From Allobosea sp. BK604 (GTDB taxonomy: Bacteria > Pseudomonadota > Alphaproteobacteria > Rhizobiales > Beijerinckiaceae): DNA of 64,000 nucleotides. Positions 51,668 to 59,585 of this stretch are shown piece after piece (positions within the stretch are counted from its first letter, which is position 1; every line of letters begins with the position of its first letter). The notes under the pieces were generated by a model. It made no database searches, was not told where the DNA came from, and worked only from the letters and a program-made list of their open reading frames with translations. Where the stretch lies: NCBI RefSeq assembly GCF_004341515.1, contig NZ_SLZF01000003.1, forward strand, positions 62,001-126,000. Reading direction: 5' to 3'. The translations under genes and the position numbers were made by a program.

Positions 51668-51770
51668 AGCATTTTCTGGGCGAAGTGGACACCGGTTCGC
51701 GCGAAGAAAATGCGTAAAAACAAAGGGATAGAGAATTTTCGCGCTTCGGAGAAGCGCGGACATGCCCTAG
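51664..51770. repeat. RIME-like repeat, copy 4
   Basis: 107 bp bounded by CTAG on both sides. It differs from copy 5 mainly by an extra base near the start (TTTTCTGGGCGAAG) and a diverged right end (GGACATGCCCTAG). The left CTAG carries the stop codon of the membrane protein gene. Confidence 0.85.
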
Positions 51771-51787
51771 CACCGGAGCCCCAGCGA

Positions 51788-51817
51788 AAACGAGCGCCGG
51801 ATGTCTCCGGCGCCCGC
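51788..51817 (-). terminator. terminator of the Dpp-type receptor gene
   Basis: Perfect arms GCGCCGGA/TCCGGCGC with loop TGTC (51794-51813); on the minus strand the stem is followed by TCGTTTTCG. It lies about 25 bases past the stop at 51840. Confidence 0.6.
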
Positions 51818-51839
51818 TCTCGTCACGATATCGCTGGCA

Positions 51840-53402
51840 TCAGCGCGCCTTGCTGACATTCCAATAGACCGGCACACCGGTGGTCAGCAGCCCGTTGAGA
51901 TTGGCCTGCTGGCCGCGCACCAGCCAGAGCTGGCCGACCGAGACATAGGGCACGGTCTCGACCGCGCGCTCCTGGATCTGCTTGGCGATCGCTTTGCGGG
52001 CGTCAAGATCGGGCGCGGTCGTGAAGGCCTCGCGCAGCTTCTCGATCGTCTCGTCGCAGGGCCAGCCGAACCAGGCCTTGTCGCAATTCGAGCGCAGGCC
52101 GAGATGGCCGACCGGCTCGGTCATATCAGGCGAGGCGGGCCCCGACTGGAACACCGACCAGCCGCCTTGCTCGACCGGGTTCTTGCTGGTGCGGCGGCTC
52201 GACAGCGTGCCCCAGTCCATCGCCTGGTAATCGACGTTGAGGCCGATATCGCGCATCATCTGGGCGACGACCAGCGTGTGCGGCGACAGCGCCGTCTCGG
52301 TCGCGTCGAGCAGCACGATCTTCTCGCCCTTGTAGCCGCTCTCGGCCACGAGCTTCTTGGCCGCCGCCGCGTCCGGCTTCGGATAGGCTGCGTCGGTGTA
52401 ATAGGGCGAGTCGCACATGTAGAAGGACAGGCAGACGGTATAGAGCGCCTTGTCGTCGACATAGGCGCGCAAGGTCTGCTCCTGGTCGATCAGGCGCAGC
52501 ATCGCCTGGCGCAGCTTCTGATTGTTGAAGGGCGGCTGCGACTGGTTCATCCGGAACACGCCCTGCAGCGCCGCGAGCTTGCCGATCTTGATCTTCGGGT
52601 TGCCCTTGACCAGCGGGATCATGTCCGGCGGCACTTCCTCGAAAATGTCGATCTCGCCGGCCTGGAGCGCGTTCAGCGCCGTCTGCGCATCCGGCATAAT
52701 CACCCATTCGACGCGGTCGACATTGGCGATCTTTCCGCCGGCGAGCCCGTCCGGCGCTTCCTTGCGCGGCACATAGGTCGGCGCCTTCGCGTAGACGATC
52801 TTGGCGCCGGGCGACCATTCGTCCCTGACCAGCATGAACGGGCCGGAGCCGGTGGCATCGGTGATGTTCTGGCTCGACGGCGTCGCGGCGATGCGAGCCG
52901 GCATGATCACCGGCAGCATCGAGCTCGGCTTGCCCAGCGCGTCGAGCACGAGGCCCCATTTGGCCTTGAGCACGAGCGTGACCGTCTTCGGGTCGGTCGC
53001 GGTCAGCGAGGCCGTTTGCGCCATCAACTGCTGGCCGAGCCCGTCACGCTCGCCCCAGCGCTTCAGCGAAGCGACCACATCGGCCGAGGTCACGTCGGTC
53101 TTGTCGTGGAACTTCAGCCCGTCGCGCAGCACGAAGGTCCAGGTCAGCCCGTCCGGCGAGGTCGTATAGCTCTCGACCATTTGCGGCTTGATCAGCCCGG
53201 CCGAATTCTGCGCGAACAGCGTGTCGTAGACCATGTAGGCGTGGTTGCGGACCATGTAGTCCGAGGTCGTCATCGGATCGAGCGTGCGCAGGTCACCGAA
53301 GGGCCGCACCTTCAGCGTGGTCTGCGCCAGCGCCGGCAGCGCCGCCAAGATTAGCGCGATAGCCGCGGAGGCCATCGCCAATCGTCTCGTGAATGATCTC
53401 AT
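51840..53402 (-). CDS. Dpp-type ABC transporter substrate-binding protein
   Basis: 520 aa from ATG 53402, with GGGAGGGAAAG upstream. Sec signal FTRRLAMASAAIALILAALPALAQ. The SBP_bac_5 domain has LKVRPFGDLRTLDPMTTSDYMVRNHAYMVYDTLFAQN, ESYTTSPDGLTWTFVLRDGLKFHDKTDVTSADVVASLKRW and ATGSGPFML. It is the last gene of a minus-strand permease-permease-receptor set with no ATPase gene. It is a different branch from the phnA-linked receptor. The ligand is unknown; the divergent LacI gene suggests sugar-responsive control. Confidence 0.91.
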   Translation of the reverse strand: MRSFTRRLAMASAAIALILAALPALAQTTLKVRPFGDLRTLDPMTTSDYMVRNHAYMVYDTLFAQNSAGLIKPQMVESYTTSPDGLTWTFVLRDGLKFHDKTDVTSADVVASLKRWGERDGLGQQLMAQTASLTATDPKTVTLVLKAKWGLVLDALGKPSSMLPVIMPARIAATPSSQNITDATGSGPFMLVRDEWSPGAKIVYAKAPTYVPRKEAPDGLAGGKIANVDRVEWVIMPDAQTALNALQAGEIDIFEEVPPDMIPLVKGNPKIKIGKLAALQGVFRMNQSQPPFNNQKLRQAMLRLIDQEQTLRAYVDDKALYTVCLSFYMCDSPYYTDAAYPKPDAAAAKKLVAESGYKGEKIVLLDATETALSPHTLVVAQMMRDIGLNVDYQAMDWGTLSSRRTSKNPVEQGGWSVFQSGPASPDMTEPVGHLGLRSNCDKAWFGWPCDETIEKLREAFTTAPDLDARKAIAKQIQERAVETVPYVSVGQLWLVRGQQANLNGLLTTGVPVYWNVSKAR

Positions 53403-53513
53403 CTTTCCCTCCCAGGTCTCGATCGTCGGCATCCCGCCTTGAGCCGGCGGCGTGGTCTTCGGTTCAGAGTCGGACCGTCATGGTGTCCGAAAGCCGCTGC
53501 GCCGTTTTCGGCA

Positions 53514-54401
53514 TCATGTTCTAAGCTTGCGTGCGAGGCGCGGATCGATGGCATCGCGCAGGGCATCGCCGAGCACGTTGACGGTGAGCACCAGCAGCGC
53601 CAGCGCGATGCCGGGGAATGCGACCAGCCAGGGCGCGCGCTGCAGGAAGGGCCTGGCCTCGGCCAGCATATTGCCCCAGCTCGGGATCGTCGGCGGCGTG
53701 CCGGCGCCGAGGAAGGACAGGATCGATTCGACGATCATCGCGGAGGCGAAGACATAGGTCGCCTGCACGATCACCGGTGCCGCCGCATTCGGCAGGACAT
53801 GGAGCATCAGCATGCGCGACAGCCGTGTGCCGTTGGTCACGGCGGCCTCGACATAGGTCTGCTCGCGGATCACCAGCACCGACGAGCGCACGATCCGCGC
53901 CATGCGCGGGATCTCGGCGATGCTGATCGCGATCACCACATTCTTCACGCTCGAGCCGAAGAGCGACATCAGCGCGATGGCGAGCAGGATGCCGGGGATC
54001 GCCATGATCCCGTCCATGATCCGCATGACCACGCCGTCGAGCTTGCGCACGAAGCCGGCGCTGAGCCCGATCAGCAGGCCGAACACGACGGTGACCAGCG
54101 TCACCAGCGCCCCGACCGTCAGCGAGATCGCCGTGCCGTTGAGCGTGCGCGAGAAGGTCGAGCGACCGACCTGGTCGGTGCCGAACAGGTTGTCGAGGCT
54201 GGGCGGCCTGAGCCGCTGCAGCGGGTTCAGCCGGACGGGATCGACCAGCACATGCGGCGCGATCAGAGCGACCGCCGTGAAGAACAGGATGACGATCAGC
54301 CCGCCGAGAATGACGGGATTGGTGCGCAGGAAGCGTCGCGCCGCCGCTGCCCTGCCCATCCCGCGCCCAGCGCTTGCCGATCCTGTCTCGGTCATCGCCA
54401 T
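53514..54401 (-). CDS. Dpp-type ABC permease (DppC class)
   Basis: 295 aa, six membrane segments after a short basic N-terminus. PSLDNLFGTDQVGRSTFSRTLNGTAISLTVGAL is the DppC opening, and YVEAAVTNGTRLSRMLMLHVLPNAAAPVIVQATYVFASAMIVESILSFLGAG is the EAA-loop block. A start at 54395 is also possible. It lies 6 bases after the DppB-class gene, and the receptor gene follows about 110 bases later. Confidence 0.92.
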   Translation of the reverse strand: MAMTETGSASAGRGMGRAAAARRFLRTNPVILGGLIVILFFTAVALIAPHVLVDPVRLNPLQRLRPPSLDNLFGTDQVGRSTFSRTLNGTAISLTVGALVTLVTVVFGLLIGLSAGFVRKLDGVVMRIMDGIMAIPGILLAIALMSLFGSSVKNVVIAISIAEIPRMARIVRSSVLVIREQTYVEAAVTNGTRLSRMLMLHVLPNAAAPVIVQATYVFASAMIVESILSFLGAGTPPTIPSWGNMLAEARPFLQRAPWLVAFPGIALALLVLTVNVLGDALRDAIDPRLARKLRT

Positions 54402-54407
54402 GGGGCC

Positions 54408-55349
54408 TCAGTAGCGGATGCGCGGGTCGAACAGCGCGTAGCTGAGATCGACCAGAAGGTTGACGACGACATAGACGACCGAAAAAACCAGGATCAGCCC
54501 CTGCACCACCGGATAGTCGCGCCGCAGGATCGCATCGGTGGTGAGCCGGCCGAGGCCGGGAATGTTGAACACCGTCTCGGTGACGACGACGCCGCCGAGC
54601 AGCGCAGCGATGCCGACCCCCACGACGGTGACGATCGGGATCGCGGCATTCTTCAGCGCATGGCCAATCACGACCTTGCGCGGCGCTACGCCCTTGGCAT
54701 GGGCGGTGCGGACATAATCCTCCGCCAGCACCTCGAGCAGCGCCGTACGCGTGATCCGCGCCAGAAGCGCCGCATAGAGCATTGCGAGCGCAGCGCCGGG
54801 CAGGATCAGGCTGTTGAGGCAGGGCCAAAGCCCCTGCGCCAGTGGCACATAGCCCTGTGTCGGAAACCAGCCGAGCCCGAGCGCGAAGACATAGACCAGA
54901 AAGAACGCGACGATGAAGACCGGCGAGGAGAAGCCGAGCATGGCGAAGGCCATTACCGCCCGGTCAACCACGCTGCCGGCCTTGATCGCGGCGAGTGTGC
55001 CCAGCGGCAGGGCGATCGCCAACGCCATCACGATCGCGACCAAGGCCAGCATCGCGGTCGGCTCGATCCGTAGTCCAATCAGCCTGGTGACTTCCATGTC
55101 CGAGAAGACGGAACGGCCGAGATCGCCGCGGGCAATCTGCCCCGCCCAGGCGACGAGTTGCTCGACCAGCGGCCTGTTGAGGCCGAGCGTCTCGCGGATC
55201 GTCTCGATCTGCGCTGTCGTCGCCTGGTCGCCGGCAATCAGGATCGCCGGATCGCCCGGCGTCAGCCTGAGCAGGAAGAATACGAACAGCGCGACGACGG
55301 CGAGGACGGGAATGGTCGATGCCAGCCGGCGCAAGATGTAGGGGATCAT
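54408..55349 (-). CDS. Dpp-type ABC permease (DppB class)
   Basis: 313 aa, six membrane segments. MIPYILRRLASTIPVLAVVALFVFFLLRLTPGDPAILIAGDQATTAQIETIRETLGLNRPLVEQ is a textbook DppB N-terminus, and YVRTAHAKGVAPRKVVIGHALKNAAIPIVTVVG is the EAA loop. It is first in its operon and divergent from the LacI gene, with a LacI-type palindrome in the shared promoter region. The ATPase genes needed for transport are missing here and must be encoded elsewhere. Confidence 0.93.
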   Translation of the reverse strand: MIPYILRRLASTIPVLAVVALFVFFLLRLTPGDPAILIAGDQATTAQIETIRETLGLNRPLVEQLVAWAGQIARGDLGRSVFSDMEVTRLIGLRIEPTAMLALVAIVMALAIALPLGTLAAIKAGSVVDRAVMAFAMLGFSSPVFIVAFFLVYVFALGLGWFPTQGYVPLAQGLWPCLNSLILPGAALAMLYAALLARITRTALLEVLAEDYVRTAHAKGVAPRKVVIGHALKNAAIPIVTVVGVGIAALLGGVVVTETVFNIPGLGRLTTDAILRRDYPVVQGLILVFSVVYVVVNLLVDLSYALFDPRIRY

Positions 55350-55427
55350 GGACGGACGACCGGGCGCAGGAGCGCGTCAAGGCACGAGATCGTCATCACC
55401 AGCAGCCCCTCCCAGCGCCATTGTTGT

Positions 55428-55438
55428 AAAACGTTTCA
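55428..55438. promoter_or_regulatory. candidate LacI-type operator
   Basis: The centre AAACGTTT (55429-55436) is a perfect CG-centred palindrome in the longer TTGTAAAACGTTTCAAA, close to the LacI/GalR consensus. It sits between the divergent permease operon and the LacI gene. Confidence 0.6.
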
Positions 55439-55559
55439 AAGAAAGCTCTCACAGAAGCCAAAATCCAGCAAGCCCCATTTTTTTGTCGGTCTCTCTTGCC
55501 ATTGCGGCACTTCTCCCGGAAGCTGAAGAAAATTTTGAACCGTTTTATAGGGAGGTTGG

Positions 55560-56588
55560 ATGGCGACGATTCGAGACGTGGCGCGCCTGGCGAACGTGTC
55601 TGTGGCGACCGTGTCGAACGCGCTGAACAGCTCGGATCGCGTCAGTCCCGAATTGCTGGCGCGGGTGCGCGCGGCCGTGGAGAAGCTGAGCTACACGCCC
55701 CATGCCGGCGCGCGCTCGCTGCGCAAGCGTTCGAGCGGGCTGCTCGGCCTCGTCGTCGGCGACATCACCAACCCCTTCTTCTCCGACCTGTTCGAGGCGG
55801 TCGAGGATGCGGCGGCGGCAAACGGCTATCTCGTGCTGCTGTGCAATTCGAGCGAGCGCACTGAGCGCGAGGAAGCGCATCTGAAGATGCTGCGCACGCA
55901 GCGCATCGACGGGCTGATCCTCGCCCCGACCGGCGCCGCCTCGATGAACCGCGCCGCCCTGCTCGCCCAGCTCGAGGTGCCGGTCGTGCTGGTCGACCGC
56001 GCCATGGACGGGCTCGGCTACGACGCCGTGGTGCTGGACAACCGCAAGGCCGGATTCGAGGCGACGAGCCACCTGATCGGTTGCGGCCATAGGCGCATCG
56101 GCCTGATCAACGGTCCCGAGATCGTGCGCACCGCCGCCGACCGCATGCAGGGCTATCGCGAGGCACTGCTCTCGTCCGGACTGCCCTTCGACCCTGCCCT
56201 GGTCCGCGATGCCCTCTTCCAGGAGCGCCCTGCCTACGACTCCCTCGCCGAGCTGATGGCCCTGCCGCAGCCGCCGACCGCGATCTTCGCCACCAACAAC
56301 CTGATGACCATCGGCGTGGTCACGGCCCTGGCCGATCGCGGCCTCTCCTGCCCCGAGGATATCTCGCTCGTCGGCATCGACGACCAGCCCTGGGCCGATG
56401 CCGTTCTGCCGCGCCTCACCGTTATCGCCCAGCCCGTGCGGGCGATGGGCGAGACCGCCTTCACTTTGCTCGCCGAACGCATTGGCGGGACGCGCCTCGG
56501 CCCCGGCACGACCACGGTGCTGGCGCCGCGCCTCGTCATGCGCCGCTCCTGCGGCTCACCTGCCTCCCTGAAAGCTGCCCATGTCTGA
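55560..56588 (+). CDS. LacI-family transcriptional regulator
   Basis: 342 aa. The HTH/hinge MATIRDVARLANVSVATVSNALNSSDRVSPELLARVRAAVEKLSYTPHAGARSLRKRSSGLLGLVVGDITNPFF is complete, followed by the periplasmic-binding-protein-like domain with PTAIFATNNLMTIGVVTALADRGLSCPEDISLVGIDDQPW. It follows AGGGAGG. It is divergent from the Dpp-type permease operon and overlaps the amidase gene by 8 bases, so it likely controls transport genes on one side and its own amidase/dehydrogenase operon on the other. Confidence 0.94.
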   Translation: MATIRDVARLANVSVATVSNALNSSDRVSPELLARVRAAVEKLSYTPHAGARSLRKRSSGLLGLVVGDITNPFFSDLFEAVEDAAAANGYLVLLCNSSERTEREEAHLKMLRTQRIDGLILAPTGAASMNRAALLAQLEVPVVLVDRAMDGLGYDAVVLDNRKAGFEATSHLIGCGHRRIGLINGPEIVRTAADRMQGYREALLSSGLPFDPALVRDALFQERPAYDSLAELMALPQPPTAIFATNNLMTIGVVTALADRGLSCPEDISLVGIDDQPWADAVLPRLTVIAQPVRAMGETAFTLLAERIGGTRLGPGTTTVLAPRLVMRRSCGSPASLKAAHV

Positions 56589-57984
56589 CCTGACCAAGCT
56601 CAGCGCGCTCGCCGCGCGCGATCTGCTGCTCGCCGGAAAGACCTCCTCCGTCGAGCTCGTCCAGGCGGCCGAAAAGCGTCTCGCCGAGGTCGAGCCGAAG
56701 CTCAACGCCGTGCCGACGCTGTGCATCGAGCGAGCACTCGAACAGGCCGAGGCCGCTGACAGGGCTCGCCAGACCGGCAACGCGCCGCTGCTCGCCGGCC
56801 TGCCGATCGTGGTCAAGGACAACAATGATGTCGGTGGCGTCAGGAATACCGGCGGCACCTCGATCTTCAAGGACCGCATCTCCGAGACTTCGGACCGTAC
56901 GGTCGCGGTGATGGAGCGGAACGGCGCGGTCGTGCTCGGCAAGTCGAACCTGTCGGAGCTCGGCGGCGCCCAGACCACCAACAGCGTCTTCGGCGCGACC
57001 CGCAATCCCTACGACACGCGCCTGACCTGCGGCGGCTCCTCCGGCGGAGCAGCAGTCGCGCTCGCCACCGGCGAGGCCTGGCTCGCCCATGGCAATGACT
57101 ATGGCGGCAGCCTGCGCATCCCCGCCGCCTTCTGCAACGTCACCGGCCTGCGTCCCACGCCGGGGCGCGTGCCACGCAAGCGCCTCTCCGACCCGTTCGA
57201 CACGATCGCGGTCGAGGGGCCGATGGCGCGCGACGTCGCCGATCTCGCGCTCTTCTTCGATGCCATGGTCGGTTACGAGCCCGGCGACCTGTTGACCTCG
57301 CCGTTAGGGGAGCCGCCCTTCCTCGATGCGGCCCTTCGACCGACGAAGCCAGCCCGCGTCGCGATCTCGGCTGATCTCGGCCTGCTGCCGGTGGCCGAGC
57401 CGATCCGCGCCGCGCTCGACAGCTTCGCGAACACGCTGACCACGGCCGGAATCTCCGTGCATCGCGGCTCGCCCGCAGTCGACGGCGCGATGGAGGCTTT
57501 TCGGGCACTGCGCGGCGAAGGCTTTTTCGCAGCCTGGGAGCCGATCTTCGCGGAGAATTACGAGAAATTCCCCAAGCCCGTCCTCGCCGATCTGCTGCGC
57601 GGCCGCGACCAGCCCGGCCGGGCCATCGTCGCCGCCAATCGCTATCGCAGCGAGCTCTACCGCCGCGCCGTCGATTTCCTCGACGAGCATGATTTTCTGA
57701 TCTGCCCGGCGACGCAGGCCCTGCCCTTCCCGGTCGAGACGCTCTATCTCACCGAGATCGAGGGTCAGCCGATGCAGGATTATCTCGACTGGATCGCCAT
57801 CACCGCGATCTGGTCGATCACCAGCCTGCCCGCGATCGCGATACCGATCGGCTTTTCGCGGGAGGGCCTGCCGATCGGCATCCAGATCCTCTCCCATGCC
57901 AGGCGCGAGGCCGATCTCTTCCGCCTCGCCGCCTGGATCGAGCGCGAGCTCGCCCTGCCCAAGACCCCGATCGACCCGCGTTGA
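56581..57984 (+). CDS. amidase-signature hydrolase
   Basis: 467 aa. The Ser-cisSer-Lys triad is visible: Lys79 (IVVKDNND), Ser154 (GGSSGGAA) and nucleophile Ser177 (NDYGGSLRIPA). It hydrolyses an amide, releasing an amine or ammonia, in the cytoplasm (no signal peptide). The first 8 bases overlap the LacI gene, and the stop is followed after 8 bases by the aldo/keto reductase gene. Its place between a LacI regulator and sugar-oxidising enzymes suggests that the imported compound carries an amide bond, but the substrate is unknown. Confidence 0.9.
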   Translation: MSDLTKLSALAARDLLLAGKTSSVELVQAAEKRLAEVEPKLNAVPTLCIERALEQAEAADRARQTGNAPLLAGLPIVVKDNNDVGGVRNTGGTSIFKDRISETSDRTVAVMERNGAVVLGKSNLSELGGAQTTNSVFGATRNPYDTRLTCGGSSGGAAVALATGEAWLAHGNDYGGSLRIPAAFCNVTGLRPTPGRVPRKRLSDPFDTIAVEGPMARDVADLALFFDAMVGYEPGDLLTSPLGEPPFLDAALRPTKPARVAISADLGLLPVAEPIRAALDSFANTLTTAGISVHRGSPAVDGAMEAFRALRGEGFFAAWEPIFAENYEKFPKPVLADLLRGRDQPGRAIVAANRYRSELYRRAVDFLDEHDFLICPATQALPFPVETLYLTEIEGQPMQDYLDWIAITAIWSITSLPAIAIPIGFSREGLPIGIQILSHARREADLFRLAAWIERELALPKTPIDPR

Positions 57985-57992
57985 GGCCTGTC

Positions 57993-58997
57993 ATGCCATT
58001 ACCTCGCCGCAGCATCGCCGGCCTGCAGGCCACAGCTCTCGGCTTCGGCGGCGCGCCGCTCGGCGACCTCTTCGACCATCTCGACGAGGGCACCGCGCAG
58101 GCGACGGTCGTTGCCGCGCTCGCCGCCGGCATCAGCCTGATCGACACCTCGCCACTCTATGGCCACGGCCTCTCCGAGCACCGGATCGGCGCCGCCCTGC
58201 GCAATGTCCCGCGCGACAGCGTCATCCTCTCCACCAAGGTCGGGCGCTGGATGGACCCGACCAAGCCCAAGACCGACGGCTCCGGCTATCGTGGCGGCCT
58301 GCCGCATCCGGCCGTGATCGACTATTCCTACGATGGCGCGATGCGTTCCTTCGAGCAGTCGCTCCTGCGGCTCGGCACCGACCGCATCGACATCCTGCTG
58401 ATCCACGATGTCGACGTCTGGACCCATGGCGAGCTGATCGAGCAGCGCTTCGGCGAGGCGATGGCGGGCGCCTATCGCGCGCTCGATAGCCTACGCGCCT
58501 CCGGCACGGTCAAGGCGATCGGCATCGGCGTCAATGAATCCGAGATGTGCGAACGCTTTGCACGGGCCGGCGATTTCGACGTGATGATGCTCGCCGGCCG
58601 CTACACGCTGCTGGAGCAGGGCGCGCTCGACAGCTTCCTCCCGCTGGCGCTGGAGAAGAAGATCGCGATCATGCTCGCCGGGGTCTTCAATTCCGGCATC
58701 CTCGCCACCGGCGCCAAGGCCGGCGGCAACTACAACTATCGTGCCGCCTCGCCCGAGATCCTCGCCCGCGTCGCTCGCATTGAGGCGGTCTGCGAAGCGC
58801 ATGGCGTGAAGCTGCCGCAAGTGGCGCTCGCCTTCGCCGGCGCGCATCCCGCCGTCGCCAGCGTCGTGCTCGGCGCCGTCACGCCCGAGCAGGTGCGCGA
58901 GAATCTCGACCTCTTCGCGCAGCCTGTGCCGCAACTGCTCTGGAGCGACCTCAAATCCGAGGGTCTGCTGCCGGCGCATGCGCCGGTGCCTGCCTAG
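57993..58997 (+). CDS. aldo/keto reductase, D-threo-aldose (L-fucose) 1-dehydrogenase type
   Basis: 334 aa from ATG 57993, with GAGG six bases upstream; a TTG at 57981 overlapping the amidase stop is less likely. The AKR tetrad is present: Asp and Tyr in LIDTSPLYGHGLSE, Lys in LSTKVGR and His in LLIHDVD. The RSIAGLQATALGFGGAPLGDL opening and PLYGHGLSEHRIGAAL are typical of the aldose 1-dehydrogenase branch that oxidises L-fucose or L-galactose to the lactone. The fucU-type mutarotase follows. The stop TAG belongs to a RIME-like repeat. Confidence 0.88.
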   Translation: MPLPRRSIAGLQATALGFGGAPLGDLFDHLDEGTAQATVVAALAAGISLIDTSPLYGHGLSEHRIGAALRNVPRDSVILSTKVGRWMDPTKPKTDGSGYRGGLPHPAVIDYSYDGAMRSFEQSLLRLGTDRIDILLIHDVDVWTHGELIEQRFGEAMAGAYRALDSLRASGTVKAIGIGVNESEMCERFARAGDFDVMMLAGRYTLLEQGALDSFLPLALEKKIAIMLAGVFNSGILATGAKAGGNYNYRAASPEILARVARIEAVCEAHGVKLPQVALAFAGAHPAVASVVLGAVTPEQVRENLDLFAQPVPQLLWSDLKSEGLLPAHAPVPA

Positions 58998-59099
58998 AGC
59001 ATTTTCGAGCGAAGTGGATACCGGTTCGCGTGAAGAAAATGCGTCAAAACAAGTAGATAGAGAATTTTCGCGATTCGAAGAAACGCGGAAATGCTCTAG
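58994..59099. repeat. RIME-like repeat, copy 5 (best preserved)
   Basis: 106 bp with perfect 11-bp terminal inverted repeats CTAGAGCATTT/AAATGCTCTAG. The left stem is closed by GCATTTTC/GAAAATGC (58999-59042); the right half holds GAGAATTTTCGCG and CGCGGAAATGCTC. The first CTAG contains the stop of the aldo/keto reductase gene. It is the reference copy for the family in this window. Confidence 0.9.
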
Positions 59100-59114
59100 G
59101 GGAGCCTTGGTGCC

Positions 59115-59585
59115 GTGCTGAAAGGTCTCGACCCCGTCCTGACGCCGGACCTGCTCTGGCTGCTCGCCGCCATGGGCCATGGCGACGACATTGCCGTGGT
59201 CGACGCCAATCACCCGGCCGAGCGCATTGCCGGGGCGACGGCGACCGGCCGGATCATCCGCCTGCCCGGCCTGACCATGGCGCGGGCGATCCGCGCCATT
59301 CTCTCCGTGCTGCCGCTCGATGATTTCGAGCCCGCGCCGGTCAGGTGCATGCAGGTCGTCGGCGATCCCGACGCCACTCCCGATATCCAGCGCGAGGTCC
59401 AGCTGGTGCTGGACGCTGCCGCCGGCCGGGCTCAGCCGATGGCTGGGATCGAGCGCTTCGGCTTCTACGAAGCGGCCAAGACCTCGTTCGGCATCGTCCA
59501 GGTCGGCGATATCAGGCCCTATGGCTGCTTCCTGCTCAGGAAGGGCGTAATCACCGCCCCTCCGGATAGCGAGCCTCAGCCCTAA
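59115..59585 (+). CDS. fucU: RbsD/FucU-family mutarotase (L-fucose mutarotase type)
   Basis: 156 aa from GTG 59115, preceded by GGGGAGCC. LKGLDPVLTPDLLWLLAAMGHGDDIAVVDANHPAE with the catalytic-region His (MGHGD) and FYEAAKTSFGIVQVGDIRPYGCFLLRKGVI are FucU features; RbsD ends differently. It interconverts the alpha and beta anomers of L-fucose or a similar sugar, supplying the anomer used by the dehydrogenase encoded upstream. Only the 106-bp repeat separates the two genes, so transcription may continue through it. Confidence 0.9.
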   Translation: MLKGLDPVLTPDLLWLLAAMGHGDDIAVVDANHPAERIAGATATGRIIRLPGLTMARAIRAILSVLPLDDFEPAPVRCMQVVGDPDATPDIQREVQLVLDAAAGRAQPMAGIERFGFYEAAKTSFGIVQVGDIRPYGCFLLRKGVITAPPDSEPQP

